The position numbers were made by a program, and so were the translations under genes. Below the pieces are notes generated by a model, which saw only the letters and a program-made list of their open reading frames with translations, did not search any database and was not told the DNA's origin. Shown in pieces: positions 45,321-55,697 of a stretch of DNA of 64,000 bases. The stretch's first letter is position 1; every line of letters starts with the position of its first letter. This DNA comes from Tolumonas osonensis (GTDB lineage Bacteria > Pseudomonadota > Gammaproteobacteria > Enterobacterales > Aeromonadaceae): assembly GCF_014202415.1 (NCBI RefSeq), contig NZ_JACHGR010000008.1:166040-230039 (forward strand), read 5' to 3'.

Positions 45321-47743
45321 AAGGGCTGGGCAGGAAACTATTACTCGCACTGCTGCCGGTTGTCATTCTGCCGTTGCTGGCGCTTGGCGTGCAAAGCATG
45401 ATGAAGCTGGGCGATATGGCTAACCGTCATATGGAATTACGCCTGACCAGTATGGCCACCACCATCAACGAACACCTGAGTGGTGAACTGCGGCGGAATA
45501 TGGTGGAGCTGACACAGCTACCTAACTCCGAAGCCCTGATCGCGTATCTGGCGACCGAAGTGACAGGAACCCAGAAAGTGTATATGGGGATCCGGGTCCA
45601 GCGCATGTTTCATCAATTACTGGTCAGTAATAAAGGATTTCTGCAGCTAAGCCTGCTCAGTCCGGAGAACAAGGCATTACTGCGCGTTGGTGAGGGCATC
45701 AATCCCTTCGATGACATAGCGCCGAGTAATCAGACATTTATGCAGCACTGGGCTGAACAGGCCGGGGCAAAAGAACAGTTCAATTATCTGATGTATTCAC
45801 CCGAGATCGGCGAATTTGTCTATAAACAGGGCTACCGGTTTACAGCTTCCGGACCGGAGATATCTCGGAATGGAGATACAATCCAGAGCTACAACCTGAT
45901 CCTGACATATTCGCTGCGCAAATTCGGTGAAATGTTTTTAAAACAGCAGGAGCAGCAGGGGATCTATTTATTGCTGCTGGATAAATCGAATACCTTTATT
46001 GCCGGCAGGACTCCACTTGGCTGGCGTAGCGGTAATCAGGATACGGATGAAATTGTTCTGCCGGAAGACGAGTTTCTTGTCCGCCGCCTGCCGTTAGATG
46101 ATGGTCTTATTCTGGAGGCGTTGATTCCGAAAAAACTGATGACGGCGGAAGCAATGGAACTGCGTCTCACCACCGTGATCTGGCTGGTCATCAGTTGCCT
46201 GATTCTGCTGGCATTACTGCATGTTGTGCTGAAGCGTCTGATCCTGAATCCGGTCAGCAATCTGCGGGATTTGATGAAACAGGTGGCAACGCATGAAATC
46301 AGCGAGATCAATTCGGTGCCGTCCAAAGATGAAATGGATGAGCTGCATAACCATTTCGCCGGCATGTTCAGTCAGCTGGAGGTTTCCAAACGTGAGCTGG
46401 AGCGGGCCGCGTTTATTGATCCCCTGACCGGGATCGGTAACCGCGCTGCCTTTATCCGGTGTCTGCAAAATATGGTGGAGCGGCATCACAAGCAGCAAAC
46501 CTGTTTTTATCTGGCACAACTGAAGTTGCATAACCTGACCTGGATTAATAATACGTTTGGTGCCAAAACCGGTGATCAGGCATTGCAACTGATGAGTCAT
46601 ATCCTGCAGCAATTACTGCATGAACACACCCAGGCAAATGCCCGCTGTGTCTGTCTGGCGCGCTCTGGGTCGGATGAATTTATTTTTTCTATTCCCTGTT
46701 ATACGGGAGAACCAGGCCAGAACACACTGGTATTGCCGGATGCCAATACGCTTTGCGAACAACTGGCGGCCAGATTGAGCCAGCCGGTCATGCTGGGCAG
46801 CTATGCCATCAAACTGCGTTTCAGTGCCGGTATTGTCCGCTTTCCGGATATCGCCAACAGTGTTGAAGAGCTGATGGAGGGGGTGAGTAAAGCCCGGCGG
46901 CAGGCGAGCCGTTATCAGGGGAATCACTGGCTGCAACTGGACAATACCATGGTGCAGCATATCCGCGAGGACAAATGGCTGGAATCGGAATTGCGGGACG
47001 CGATAGCCGGGCAGCAATGCTTTGTTGTTTATCAGCCGCAGTACGACATTCACAGCGGACATATTGTCGGTGCCGAGGTGTTACTCCGCTGGCGGCATCC
47101 GTCATATGGTATGGTGCCGCCGGATCGGTTTATTCCGATAGCCGAAGTCTCCGGCCAGATCATGGAAATTGACCTCTGGGTTCTGGAACAGGCCTGCCGG
47201 TGTCTGGACAAACTTACGACCAGAGGGATCGCGGACTTTCGTCTGGCGGTGAATGCTTCCGGTACGGAGCTGTCCAATCCGGCCTATCCCGAGGCCGTAC
47301 AGAGTATGCTGCAGCGCTATAAGATCCCGCCGCACCGCTTTGGTATCGAGATCACGGAAACCGCAATTGTGGAACTGGATGAGGTGGCGCGGGTGATGGT
47401 CCGGACACTGAAAGAAATTGGCGTCGAAATTGAACTGGATGATTTCGGCACCGGTTATACCTCGCTCAGTCATCTGACCAATTTACAGCTGGATGTTTTA
47501 AAAATCGATCGTTCCTACATCATGCAGCTGGAGAGTAATCCCAAACTGGTCGATTCCATCCTGCAATTGGCGGATGCGTTTTCATTGCGGGTCATTGCCG
47601 AAGGGGTGGAGACGATAGAGCAGCTCAAGCTGTTGCAGCAAAAAAGATGTCATATGGCGCAGGGGTATCTGCTGTCGAAACCGGTCACCGAGGAGGAGCT
47701 GATCGCGTTGCTGTTTGCCGACTGTCTGGCGGAGGGTGAATGA
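45317..47743 (+). CDS. MbaA-like membrane GGDEF-EAL c-di-GMP protein
   Basis: An 808-residue protein. TM1 is at about 7-28, a periplasmic sensor region spans about 29-280, and TM2 is at about 281-303. A HAMP-like linker, a GGDEF domain (about 365-530) and an EAL domain (about 545-800) follow. The GGDEF loop reads RSGSDEF (449-455), with Ser for the second Gly, so cyclase activity is probably lost. The EAL domain keeps E587-V-L, LRWRHP and DDFGTGYTSL (from 708), so phosphodiesterase activity is likely. The ATGA overlap with the binding-protein gene couples them. It probably senses the binding protein through its periplasmic region, as MbaA does. Confidence 0.9.
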   Translation: MKGLGRKLLLALLPVVILPLLALGVQSMMKLGDMANRHMELRLTSMATTINEHLSGELRRNMVELTQLPNSEALIAYLATEVTGTQKVYMGIRVQRMFHQLLVSNKGFLQLSLLSPENKALLRVGEGINPFDDIAPSNQTFMQHWAEQAGAKEQFNYLMYSPEIGEFVYKQGYRFTASGPEISRNGDTIQSYNLILTYSLRKFGEMFLKQQEQQGIYLLLLDKSNTFIAGRTPLGWRSGNQDTDEIVLPEDEFLVRRLPLDDGLILEALIPKKLMTAEAMELRLTTVIWLVISCLILLALLHVVLKRLILNPVSNLRDLMKQVATHEISEINSVPSKDEMDELHNHFAGMFSQLEVSKRELERAAFIDPLTGIGNRAAFIRCLQNMVERHHKQQTCFYLAQLKLHNLTWINNTFGAKTGDQALQLMSHILQQLLHEHTQANARCVCLARSGSDEFIFSIPCYTGEPGQNTLVLPDANTLCEQLAARLSQPVMLGSYAIKLRFSAGIVRFPDIANSVEELMEGVSKARRQASRYQGNHWLQLDNTMVQHIREDKWLESELRDAIAGQQCFVVYQPQYDIHSGHIVGAEVLLRWRHPSYGMVPPDRFIPIAEVSGQIMEIDLWVLEQACRCLDKLTTRGIADFRLAVNASGTELSNPAYPEAVQSMLQRYKIPPHRFGIEITETAIVELDEVARVMVRTLKEIGVEIELDDFGTGYTSLSHLTNLQLDVLKIDRSYIMQLESNPKLVDSILQLADAFSLRVIAEGVETIEQLKLLQQKRCHMAQGYLLSKPVTEEELIALLFADCLAEGE

Positions 47744-47795
47744 GATAAAGGAGGTGCCGGCCTGACTGCGCCTGACCGGCATTCCCGATACAACC

Positions 47796-49037
47796 TTACA
47801 GCGCGTTGATCACCTGCTGCAATATCGCAATACCCTGTTTCACTTTCTCTTCTGGCTGGGCGTAATTGAGGCGGATGCACTCATACTGGTGACGCCAGTT
47901 CTTATCCGGCAGACCAGGGAAGAAATAATGCCCCGGTACGATAATCAGCCCGTGCTGTTTCAGTCTTTCATACAGTTCCTGAGAAGAAACGCTGAGCCCT
48001 TCAAACCATAACCACAGGAAGAGCGCACCCTCCGGTTTATGGATCCGCAGTTTGGGCGCGGGGATGGCTTCCTGCAACCAGTGGACAGCCTGTTCCGCTT
48101 TCTGCTGATAGAACGGGGCGATGATATCGGCACTGTGCTTCAGAATATCGCCGGATTCCACCCAGCGTTGCATCAGCGCAGGGCCAATACCACTCGGCGC
48201 CAGATTGATGATGCCGGAAATATTGCTCAGCGCCTGAATGATCTTCTGATCCGCGATCACGATACCACAGCGCAGACCCGGCAAGCCCAGTTTGGACAGG
48301 CTCATGCACAGGATGGTGTTGTGGTTCCAGAACGGATTGACCTCACTGAAGATGATGTGCGGAAACGGTGTGCCGTAGGCATTATCGATGATCAGCGGAA
48401 TATTCTTCGCCTGGGCAATTTCATCCAGCTTGATGATCTCTTCGTCAGTCAGCACGTTCCCGGTTGGGTTGGTCGGACGGGAGACGCAGATCATACCGAT
48501 GTCATCACCAACCTCTAACGCATCAAAGTCGACCCGGTATTTGAACAGCCCATTCTCCAGAAAATCGATATGCGGCTTGCAGGCGACGAACTGATCTTCG
48601 GCCAGACCACCATCGGCATAACCGATATATTCCGGCGCCAGCGGAAACAGCACCTTTTTCTTTTTGCCATCCGCGTAATCGCCGGCCAGCAGGTTGAACA
48701 GGTTGAAGAAAGCACTCTGACTGCCGTTGGTGAGGGCAATATTGTCGGCAGTGATATTCCAGCCGTACTCGCGACGGAACAGTCCGGCCAGCGCCTGACG
48801 GAAACCGTCATGACCCTGCGGGCCGTCATAATTCAGCATGGCCTGCAGCAGGGCACCATCATCCAGCCGCTGCTGTGTTTCCTGCCGGAATAATTCGACC
48901 ATTTGTGGAATCGCTGCCGGATTGCCGCCACCCAGCATGATGGCTTCCGGGTTCTTCAGACCTTCATTCAAATCATCCATCAACTGGCTGATACCAGCCA
49001 GGCGTGTGAATTTTTCGCCAAACTGTGAAAATTGCAT
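47796..49037 (-). CDS. avtA: Valine-pyruvate aminotransferase
   Basis: PLP enzyme interconverting valine/2-oxoisovalerate and alanine/pyruvate. The 413-residue protein resembles E. coli AvtA along its length (FGEKFTRLAGISQLMDDLN, IMLGGGNPAAIP, LFPLAPEYIGYADGGL, SRPTNPTGNV). The PLP lysine is in CMSLSKLGLPGLRCG. It is convergent with the GGDEF-EAL gene; the 52-base gap contains a weak GC-rich inverted repeat. A parS site lies 25 bases upstream of its ATG. Confidence 0.95.
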   Translation of the reverse strand: MQFSQFGEKFTRLAGISQLMDDLNEGLKNPEAIMLGGGNPAAIPQMVELFRQETQQRLDDGALLQAMLNYDGPQGHDGFRQALAGLFRREYGWNITADNIALTNGSQSAFFNLFNLLAGDYADGKKKKVLFPLAPEYIGYADGGLAEDQFVACKPHIDFLENGLFKYRVDFDALEVGDDIGMICVSRPTNPTGNVLTDEEIIKLDEIAQAKNIPLIIDNAYGTPFPHIIFSEVNPFWNHNTILCMSLSKLGLPGLRCGIVIADQKIIQALSNISGIINLAPSGIGPALMQRWVESGDILKHSADIIAPFYQQKAEQAVHWLQEAIPAPKLRIHKPEGALFLWLWFEGLSVSSQELYERLKQHGLIIVPGHYFFPGLPDKNWRHQYECIRLNYAQPEEKVKQGIAILQQVINAL

Positions 49038-49061
49038 ATCTATGTCTCGACACTAACCCTG

Positions 49062-49077
49062 CGTTTCACGTGAAACA
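49062..49077. other. parS: parS site 3 (between avtA and glyS)
   Basis: CGTTTCACGTGAAACA matches the parS palindrome in 15 of 16 positions and is intergenic. Confidence 0.85.
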
Positions 49078-49090
49078 TTAACGGGAACAG

Positions 49091-49119
49091 AAAAAATAAG
49101 GCCCGGAGAACCGGGCCTT
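49091..49119 (-). terminator. Rho-independent terminator after glyS
   Basis: AAGGCCCGG-AGAA-CCGGGCCTT, followed on the minus strand by ATTTTTT, 20 bases past the glyS stop. Confidence 0.92.
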
Positions 49120-49139
49120 GAATCATGTGCAGCGACCGG

Positions 49140-51212
49140 TTATTGCTGCAATAACGAAATATCCGCCGCCTGCAGGAACAGGGCCTGCAGACGCGCCAGC
49201 AGTGTCAGACGGTTCAGCTTCAGCGCTTCGTCATCCGCCATTACCATGACTTTATCGAAAAAAGTATCAACCGCTTCGCGCAATGCTGCCAGTTCGGTCA
49301 GTGCGAGCTGATATTCGCCATTGGCAAACAGAGGCATCAGTTTGGCTTCCATTGCTGCAACCTGCTGTGCCAGCACCTGTTCTGCCGGATCCTGCAGCAG
49401 GGCGGTATCGACGTTCTCTTTCAGTTTGCCATCAAACTTCGCCAGAATGTTGCTGACGCGTTTGTTAGCCGCAGCCAGTGCTTCGGCAGCATCCAGCGTA
49501 CGGAAATGGCTCACTGCTTTCACGCGCGCATCAAAGTCAGCCGGACGAGTCGGACGACGCGCTAGCACGGCCTGAATCACGTCCACCGCGATACCTGCTT
49601 CCTGATAGGAGGCACGGAAACGGCCCAGCATGAAATCAACCACTTCTTCCACAACGGTTTTATTGCTGATTTTGCCATCGTAAAGTTCAGCTGCTTTGCT
49701 GACCAGCGTCACCAGATCCAGATCCAGCTGTTTTTCCACGATGATACGCAGGGTACCAATCGCGGCGCGACGCAGCGCGAACGGGTCTTTATCGCCTTTC
49801 GGTGCCTGACCGATACCGAAAATACCGGCGAGGGTATCCAGCTTGTCGGCGATCGCGACCGCGCAGGCGACCAGACCGTTAGGCAGTTCGTCACCGGCAA
49901 AACGTGGCATGTACTGCTCGTTCAGTGCCACTGCGACATCTTCCGCTTCGTGGTCATGACGCGCATAGTGCATGCCCATCACGCCCTGCGTATCGGTGAA
50001 TTCCATCACCATGTTGGTCATCAGGTCACATTTGGACAGCAGACCGGCACGGGTCGCGTGTTCCACGTCAGCACCGATTTGCGCGGCGATGAACGCAGAC
50101 AACTCGGCGATACGCACGGACTTGTCTTTCAGCGTGCCCAGCTGTTGCTGGAACAGCACGGTGTCCAGACTTTCCAGACGGGAAGCCAGGGTGTGTTTCT
50201 TGTCAGTATTGAAGAAGAACTCGGCATCGGACAGGCGAGGGCGAACCACACGTTCGTTCCCCTGAATGATCTGGGTCGGGTCTTTCGATTCGATGTTGCT
50301 GACGAAGATGAAGTTTGGCAGCAGTTTGCCGTTGCTGTCATACACCGGGAAGTATTTCTGGTCACCCTTCATGGTATGCACCAGTGCTTCGGCCGGTACC
50401 GCCAGGAATTTTTCTTCGAAGGTGGCAGTCAGGATAACCGGCCATTCCACCAAGGAAGTAACTTCTTCCAGCAGTGCTTCTTCGATATCGGCGATACCAC
50501 CCAGTTGCTGCGCCGCTGCTTCGGCACCGGCTTTGATGAAGGCTTTACGCGCTTCGTAATCGGCCTGTACCTTGCCTTTTTCCAGCAGCAGGGTCGGATA
50601 TTGATCCGCGTGGCTGATTTCAAACTGCGCTTCACCCATGAAACGGTGACCGCGGATGATACGGGCCGAGTGCAGACCTAATACCTCACCGGCCACCAGT
50701 TCGCCACCGAACAGCATACACAGGGTGTGTACCGGACGGATGAACTGGGTGCGTTTCGCGCCCCAGCGCATTGGTTTCGGAATCGGCAGACCAGCCAGCG
50801 CGGCAGCAACCATCGCCGGCAGCAGCTCGGTGGTTGGCAGACCGGCTACATTCGCGCGGTAAACCAGCCATTCGCCTTTGTCGGTAGCCAGACGTTCCGC
50901 CTGCGCTACTTCGATACCGTTGGACTTGGCCCAGCCAGCAGCGGCTGGTGTCGGGTTTCCGGCAGCATCAAACGCAGCGGCAACGGCCGGACCGCGTTTC
51001 TCAACCTGCTTGTCGGCCTGCTTGTCGGCCAGCTCCGCCACTTTCAGAGCCAGACGGCGAGGCGCGGCGAACCACTGTACGCCCTGATGTGCCAGACCGG
51101 CCTTGTCCAGTTCGGCAGTAAAGTTATCAGCAAACGCCTGCGCCAGTTTACGCAGTGCTTTTGGTGGCAGCTCTTCGGTGCCAAGTTCAATCAAAAAGTT
51201 TTCTGTTGCCAT
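49140..51212 (-). CDS. glyS: Glycyl-tRNA synthetase beta subunit
   Basis: Large subunit of the heterotetrameric alpha2-beta2 glycyl-tRNA synthetase that contacts the tRNA. The 690-residue protein (E. coli 689) begins [20 protein letters not shown] and contains [21 protein letters not shown] and the HD-like [15 protein letters not shown] region. It follows glyQ by 12 bases. Confidence 0.98.
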   Translation of the reverse strand: MATENFLIELGTEELPPKALRKLAQAFADNFTAELDKAGLAHQGVQWFAAPRRLALKVAELADKQADKQVEKRGPAVAAAFDAAGNPTPAAAGWAKSNGIEVAQAERLATDKGEWLVYRANVAGLPTTELLPAMVAAALAGLPIPKPMRWGAKRTQFIRPVHTLCMLFGGELVAGEVLGLHSARIIRGHRFMGEAQFEISHADQYPTLLLEKGKVQADYEARKAFIKAGAEAAAQQLGGIADIEEALLEEVTSLVEWPVILTATFEEKFLAVPAEALVHTMKGDQKYFPVYDSNGKLLPNFIFVSNIESKDPTQIIQGNERVVRPRLSDAEFFFNTDKKHTLASRLESLDTVLFQQQLGTLKDKSVRIAELSAFIAAQIGADVEHATRAGLLSKCDLMTNMVMEFTDTQGVMGMHYARHDHEAEDVAVALNEQYMPRFAGDELPNGLVACAVAIADKLDTLAGIFGIGQAPKGDKDPFALRRAAIGTLRIIVEKQLDLDLVTLVSKAAELYDGKISNKTVVEEVVDFMLGRFRASYQEAGIAVDVIQAVLARRPTRPADFDARVKAVSHFRTLDAAEALAAANKRVSNILAKFDGKLKENVDTALLQDPAEQVLAQQVAAMEAKLMPLFANGEYQLALTELAALREAVDTFFDKVMVMADDEALKLNRLTLLARLQALFLQAADISLLQQ

Positions 51213-51224
51213 TTGCTTATACCT

Positions 51225-52139
51225 TTACGCTTTGGTTGCATTGCACATCGGGAAGCCGAGACGTTCACGTGCGGCGTAATAGGCTTCCGCCACCGCTTTG
51301 GACAACGTCCGGATCCGCAGGATGTAGCGCTGACGTTCGGTCACAGAGATAGCGTGACGGGCGTCGAGCAGGTTAAAGGCATGTGCCGCTTTCAGAATGC
51401 GTTCGTAAGCCGGCAATGGCAGTGGTTGTTCCAGACCGAGCAGGTGCTGACACTCTTTTTCGCACTGATCGAACAGCTGGAACAGGAATGGCACGTCGGC
51501 GTGCTCGAAGTTGTAGGTGGACTGTTCCACTTCGTTCTGATGGAACACATCACGGTAGGTGACTTTACCCAGCGGACCGTCAGCCCAGACCAGATCGTAC
51601 AGACTGTCCACGCCTTGGATATACATCGCCAGACGTTCCAGACCGTAAGTGATTTCACCGGTGACCGGTGAACATTCCAGACCGCCGACTTGCTGGAAGT
51701 AGGTGAACTGCGTCACTTCCATCCCGTTCAGCCACACTTCCCAGCCCAGACCCCAGGCGCCCAGCGTTGGGTTTTCCCAGTTATCTTCCACGAAACGGAT
51801 GTCGTGAACCAGCGGGTCAAAACCCAGCTCACGCAGCGAACCGAGATACAGTTCCTGGATATTGTCTGGTGACGGTTTCAGAATAACCTGAAACTGGTAA
51901 TAGTGTTGCAGACGGTTCGGGTTTTCACCGTAGCGACCATCGGTCGGACGACGGGATGGCTGCACGTAGGCGCAGTTCATCGGCTCCGGACCAATGGAAC
52001 GTAAGAAAGTCATCGGATGTGAAGTACCAGCGCCCACTTCCATGTCGAGCGGTTGTGAAATGACACAACCCTGGCGGGCCCAGTAATCTTGCAGGGATAA
52101 AATGAGTCCCTGAAATGTTTTAATATCAAATTTCTGCAT
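51225..52139 (-). CDS. glyQ: Glycyl-tRNA synthetase alpha subunit
   Basis: Catalytic class II subunit that makes glycyl-adenylate. The 304-residue protein carries [44 protein letters not shown] and [11 protein letters not shown], all hallmarks of GlyQ. It is the first gene of glyQ-glyS and is divergent from tag. Confidence 0.98.
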   Translation of the reverse strand: MQKFDIKTFQGLILSLQDYWARQGCVISQPLDMEVGAGTSHPMTFLRSIGPEPMNCAYVQPSRRPTDGRYGENPNRLQHYYQFQVILKPSPDNIQELYLGSLRELGFDPLVHDIRFVEDNWENPTLGAWGLGWEVWLNGMEVTQFTYFQQVGGLECSPVTGEITYGLERLAMYIQGVDSLYDLVWADGPLGKVTYRDVFHQNEVEQSTYNFEHADVPFLFQLFDQCEKECQHLLGLEQPLPLPAYERILKAAHAFNLLDARHAISVTERQRYILRIRTLSKAVAEAYYAARERLGFPMCNATKA

Positions 52140-52245
52140 GATAGATAATACGCTTGATTAGTCAGTGAATACTGAGCGGATAAACTGAAGAAGTATAACC
52201 CCGTAAACGGCGGGAATATAGGCAAATTCCACCCATGGAGCGAGA

Positions 52246-52821
52246 ATGGAACGACATTGTGCCTGGATCATGACAGATCCCGACTATATTGCTTACCACG
52301 ACCAGCACTGGGGACGTCCGGAATATGATGATCGGAAGCTGTTTGCCATGCTGTGTCTGGAAGGACAGCAGGCCGGACTCTCCTGGCTGACCATTCTGAA
52401 ACGGATACCGGACTACCACCGGCTGTTTGCTGATTTTGATCCGGTCCGGCTGGCTGAATTTGATGAGGCGCAGGTACAAGCCCTGATGTCCGATTCCAGA
52501 ATTATCCGTAACAGACTCAAGATTCAGGCCATTATCCAGAATGCCCGGGCCTATCTGGCACTACAGCAACAGGGCATTTCATTTTCTGAATGGATCTGGC
52601 AGTTTGTCGGTGGTCAACCCGTCGTCAATCACTGGCAGCAAAGCAGTGAGGTGCCGGCTGTGACACCACAGGCGGAAGCCATGTCTAAGGCACTGAAAAA
52701 AGCCGGTTTTAAATTTGTTGGTCCGACCATCTGTTATGCTTATATGCAGGCGGTCGGGATGGTGAACGATCACCTGATTGACTGTCCGTGGCATAGTCTG
52801 TGTAACCCCCTGCATTCCTGA
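52246..52821 (+). CDS. tag: DNA-3-methyladenine glycosylase I
   Basis: Removes 3-methyladenine from alkylated DNA. The 191-residue protein begins RHCAWIMTDPDYIAYHDQHWGRP and has EGQQAGLSWLTILKR. The zinc ligands Cys5 and His18 pair with the C-terminal NDHLIDCPWH (His and Cys). Start with GGAGCG upstream. The zntB gene follows 15 bases later. Confidence 0.96.
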   Translation: MERHCAWIMTDPDYIAYHDQHWGRPEYDDRKLFAMLCLEGQQAGLSWLTILKRIPDYHRLFADFDPVRLAEFDEAQVQALMSDSRIIRNRLKIQAIIQNARAYLALQQQGISFSEWIWQFVGGQPVVNHWQQSSEVPAVTPQAEAMSKALKKAGFKFVGPTICYAYMQAVGMVNDHLIDCPWHSLCNPLHS

Positions 52822-52836
52822 TCAGAAAGGCGAAAT

Positions 52837-53853
52837 ATGTCGGAGAATTTACCGTTCCACCCTCATCCGAAATCATCACTGCATCAGCCTAAAGCGACCG
52901 TGCCGGCTGAGCCGGTACTGGCGATGCAACTGGATGGCAATGGGCGTTACCACAAACTGTCGGCAGGGGGATCGGTGCCGGCGGAGCGCTGCTGGCTGCA
53001 TCTTGATTATTCGTCGGAGAGTGCACAGGCGTGGTTGAGTATTTCGCCGCTGGTACCGGATGTTATCCGGCATGCGCTGCTGGGCGAGAGCAACCGGCCA
53101 AAACTGGTCAAAGTGAATAATGGTCTGCAACTGACACTGCGCGGAATCAACCATAACGAAGGTCAGCGGCCGGATCACATGGTGGCAATCCGCTTTTATA
53201 TTACCGATCAGCTGATTATTTCCACGCGGCATCGCCGGGTGTATGCCGTGGAACAGGTGGTGCGCAATCTGCGGCAGGGTCTGGGGCCTAAGTCCACCGC
53301 CGACTGGCTGGTCGATGTCTGTGAAAATCTGGCGGAACAGGCCGGGGATTTTATTGATGAGCTCATGGACAAGATTGTCCGGCTGGAAGACGACATTCTG
53401 GAACACCGCATTCCGTCACGCCGGGAACTGGTGGAAATCCGCCGTCAGTTGATTGTGTTACGCCGTTATCTGGCACCGCAACGCGATGTTTTCAGCCGGC
53501 TGGCAAATGAGAAAATCAGCTGGCTGGATAAGGAAGATCACCGTCACCTGCAGGACATCGCCGATCGCATGGGACGCTGGCTGGAAGACCTGGATGCCAG
53601 TATTGCGCGGACCTCGCTGCTGGCGGATGAAATCAATGCCTTAATGACCGAGGCGATGAACCGGCGAACCTATATTATGTCATTGTTTGCCATGATCTTT
53701 TTACCGTTATCCTTTTTTTCCGGTCTACTTGGCGTCAATCTGGGCGGTATTCCCGGGGGGAATTCTCCGTGGGGATTTGCCAGTTTCTGTCTGTTGTTGC
53801 TACTGGTTGCCGGTAGCATTCTGTCATGGCTGAAACTGCGGAAATGGGTGTAG
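52837..53853 (+). CDS. zntB: Zinc transporter ZntB (CorA superfamily)
   Basis: Pentameric inner-membrane zinc transporter. The 338-residue protein has a large cytoplasmic N-terminal domain with coiled-coil stretches (LEDDILEHRIPSRRELVEIRRQL) and two C-terminal helices joined by the pore motif GVNLGGIPG, the ZntB form of GxN. It probably shares a transcript with tag. Confidence 0.93.
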   Translation: MSENLPFHPHPKSSLHQPKATVPAEPVLAMQLDGNGRYHKLSAGGSVPAERCWLHLDYSSESAQAWLSISPLVPDVIRHALLGESNRPKLVKVNNGLQLTLRGINHNEGQRPDHMVAIRFYITDQLIISTRHRRVYAVEQVVRNLRQGLGPKSTADWLVDVCENLAEQAGDFIDELMDKIVRLEDDILEHRIPSRRELVEIRRQLIVLRRYLAPQRDVFSRLANEKISWLDKEDHRHLQDIADRMGRWLEDLDASIARTSLLADEINALMTEAMNRRTYIMSLFAMIFLPLSFFSGLLGVNLGGIPGGNSPWGFASFCLLLLLVAGSILSWLKLRKWV

Positions 53854-53971
53854 TCAGCACATCCTGTCACTTCTTTATGCTTTTTTTGGATAATCAAAGC
53901 GAATCTATTTAGTTCAGTTCAGAAGGGGATTCCGGCAATTTACCTGTAAAAGTATGTAACCGGAGTTCGCC

Positions 53972-54973
53972 ATGAAAAAAGCAGTGTTGTCAGCGCTCGG
54001 AGTGCTGAGTCTCTTAGTCGCGCCACACCTGATGGCGGAAGAAGTGAAATTACTGAATGTGTCTTACGATCCAACCCGGGAACTGTATCAGGAATACAAC
54101 CAATACTTCTCTCAGTACTGGCAGCAGCAGCACGGTGATACGGTTAAGGTAAACCAGTCCCATGGTGGCTCCGGCAAGCAGGCGCGGTCGGTGATTGAAG
54201 GTCTGAATGCCGATATCATCACACTGGCGCTGGCACAGGATATCAATAAAGTGGCACAGCAGGGTCTGGTTGCTGCTGACTGGGAAAGCAAGCTGCCGAA
54301 TCATGCCTCACCATTCACTTCTACTATTGTGTTTCTGGTACGCAAGGACAATCCGAAACAGATTAAAGACTGGGATGATCTGATCCGTCCGGATGTGGAA
54401 GTGGTCACGGCAAACCCGAAAACCTCCGGTGGTGCGCGCTGGAACTATATGGCGGCTTGGGGGTATGCGCTGCATAAAACCGGCAATGAACAAGGCGCCC
54501 GGGACTTTGTCAGCCGGTTATATCGTAATGTTAAAGTGCTGGATTCCGGGGCGCGGGCTTCGACCACCAGTTTCGTAGAACGTGATCTGGGTGATGTACT
54601 GATTGCCTGGGAAAACGAAGCCTATCTGGTACTGAATGAACTGGGTAAAGACCGTTTCGAATTGATTGTGCCTTCCGAGTCGATCCTGGCCGAGCCGCCG
54701 GTTGCCGTCGTAGATAAAATCGCGAAAAAGCATGGTACTGAGGCGGTGGCCAAGGCCTATGTGGAACAGCTCTATTCCGATGATGCACAACGGATTGCGG
54801 CTAAGCATTACTATCGTCCTGGCAACCCGGAAATTGCCAAAGAATTCGCCAGCCAGTTTGCACCGGTAAAATTATTTACCATCCGCGATCTGGAGGGTAA
54901 CTGGGATAGCGCGCAACAGAAGCATTTTGCCAATGGCGGAATCTTTGATCAGTTATATCAACCCGGATTATAA
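53972..54973 (+). CDS. sbp: Periplasmic sulfate-binding protein
   Basis: Delivers sulfate (or thiosulfate) to the CysTWA ABC transporter. The 333-residue protein has a signal peptide ending near LMAEE, then [33 protein letters not shown] and the anion-loop segment [16 protein letters not shown]. It resembles Sbp more than CysP, but sequence alone does not exclude thiosulfate. It heads the cluster with cysT-cysW-cysA, from which it is separated by a hydrolase gene and a terminator. Confidence 0.95.
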   Translation: MKKAVLSALGVLSLLVAPHLMAEEVKLLNVSYDPTRELYQEYNQYFSQYWQQQHGDTVKVNQSHGGSGKQARSVIEGLNADIITLALAQDINKVAQQGLVAADWESKLPNHASPFTSTIVFLVRKDNPKQIKDWDDLIRPDVEVVTANPKTSGGARWNYMAAWGYALHKTGNEQGARDFVSRLYRNVKVLDSGARASTTSFVERDLGDVLIAWENEAYLVLNELGKDRFELIVPSESILAEPPVAVVDKIAKKHGTEAVAKAYVEQLYSDDAQRIAAKHYYRPGNPEIAKEFASQFAPVKLFTIRDLEGNWDSAQQKHFANGGIFDQLYQPGL

Positions 54974-55039
54974 ATTTACCGTCAGCCTGTGTAGCGCCTC
55001 ACGCCAGTGGGGCCTGCTGTCGTTTCAAGAGTATCTGCT

Positions 55040-55579
55040 ATGAATAATATTCTGCTTGTTCCCGGTTTGCATGATTCCGGTCCGCAGCACTGGCAAACGC
55101 TGTGGCATCAGCAACATCCGCACTGGCTGCGAGTGGCGCAGTCGGACTGGACCACACCGGATTTGCTGCGCTGGGCACAACCGGTGATTGAACAGCTTGC
55201 GAACAGCCAGCAGCCACTGACGCTGGTGGCGCACTCGTTCGGCTGTCTGGCCAGTCTGTATGCGGCACGACAGCTACCGGAGAAAGTCAGTTCTTTATTT
55301 CTGGTTGCGCCAGCTGACCCCGATTTACTGGGGGTTCAGGAGGCGTTAATTAATCATCCGGCAGCAGCAACGGGCCGCATCATCGCGAGCAGCAATGATC
55401 CGTGGATGCCGCTGGATCGGGTCTGTTTCTGGAGTCAGCGCTGGCGGTTGCCATTCAGCCTGCTGGGGCCGCTGCGTCACATCAATGCTGAGTCCGGGCA
55501 TGGCCCATGGGCGGAAGGATTGGCTCTGTTACGCTGGCATTGCCAGTTACAGGATGAAGCGGTCTGTGCATTAAAATAG
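55040..55579 (+). CDS. RBBP9/YdeN-type alpha/beta serine hydrolase
   Basis: A 179-residue small alpha/beta hydrolase (RBBP9/DUF1234-like). It starts NNILLVPGLHDSGPQHWQTLW and has the nucleophile elbow VAHSFGCLA, an acidic residue in SSNDPW and a catalytic histidine in AESGHGPW. The start is the ATG at 55040; the frame is open a little further upstream without support. It sits inside the sulfate-uptake cluster between sbp and cysT, and a strong terminator follows it. The substrate is unknown. Confidence 0.88.
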   Translation: MNNILLVPGLHDSGPQHWQTLWHQQHPHWLRVAQSDWTTPDLLRWAQPVIEQLANSQQPLTLVAHSFGCLASLYAARQLPEKVSSLFLVAPADPDLLGVQEALINHPAAATGRIIASSNDPWMPLDRVCFWSQRWRLPFSLLGPLRHINAESGHGPWAEGLALLRWHCQLQDEAVCALK

Positions 55580-55582
55580 CCG

Positions 55583-55618
55583 CTATATCCAAAAAATGGA
55601 TATAGATTGCTTTTTTTC
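55583..55618 (+). terminator. Rho-independent terminator before cysT
   Basis: CTATATCCA / TGGATATAG with a 5-base A loop is followed by ATTGC and seven T. It separates sbp-hydrolase from cysTWA, so cysT should have its own promoter between about 55620 and 55697 or depend on readthrough. Confidence 0.82.
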
Positions 55619-55697
55619 TTATTTGTTTTACGGCACAACAGACTGAAGAATACGCATAAAGCGATGTGAAATGCATCGTACTGTGAGGAAATAGTCC

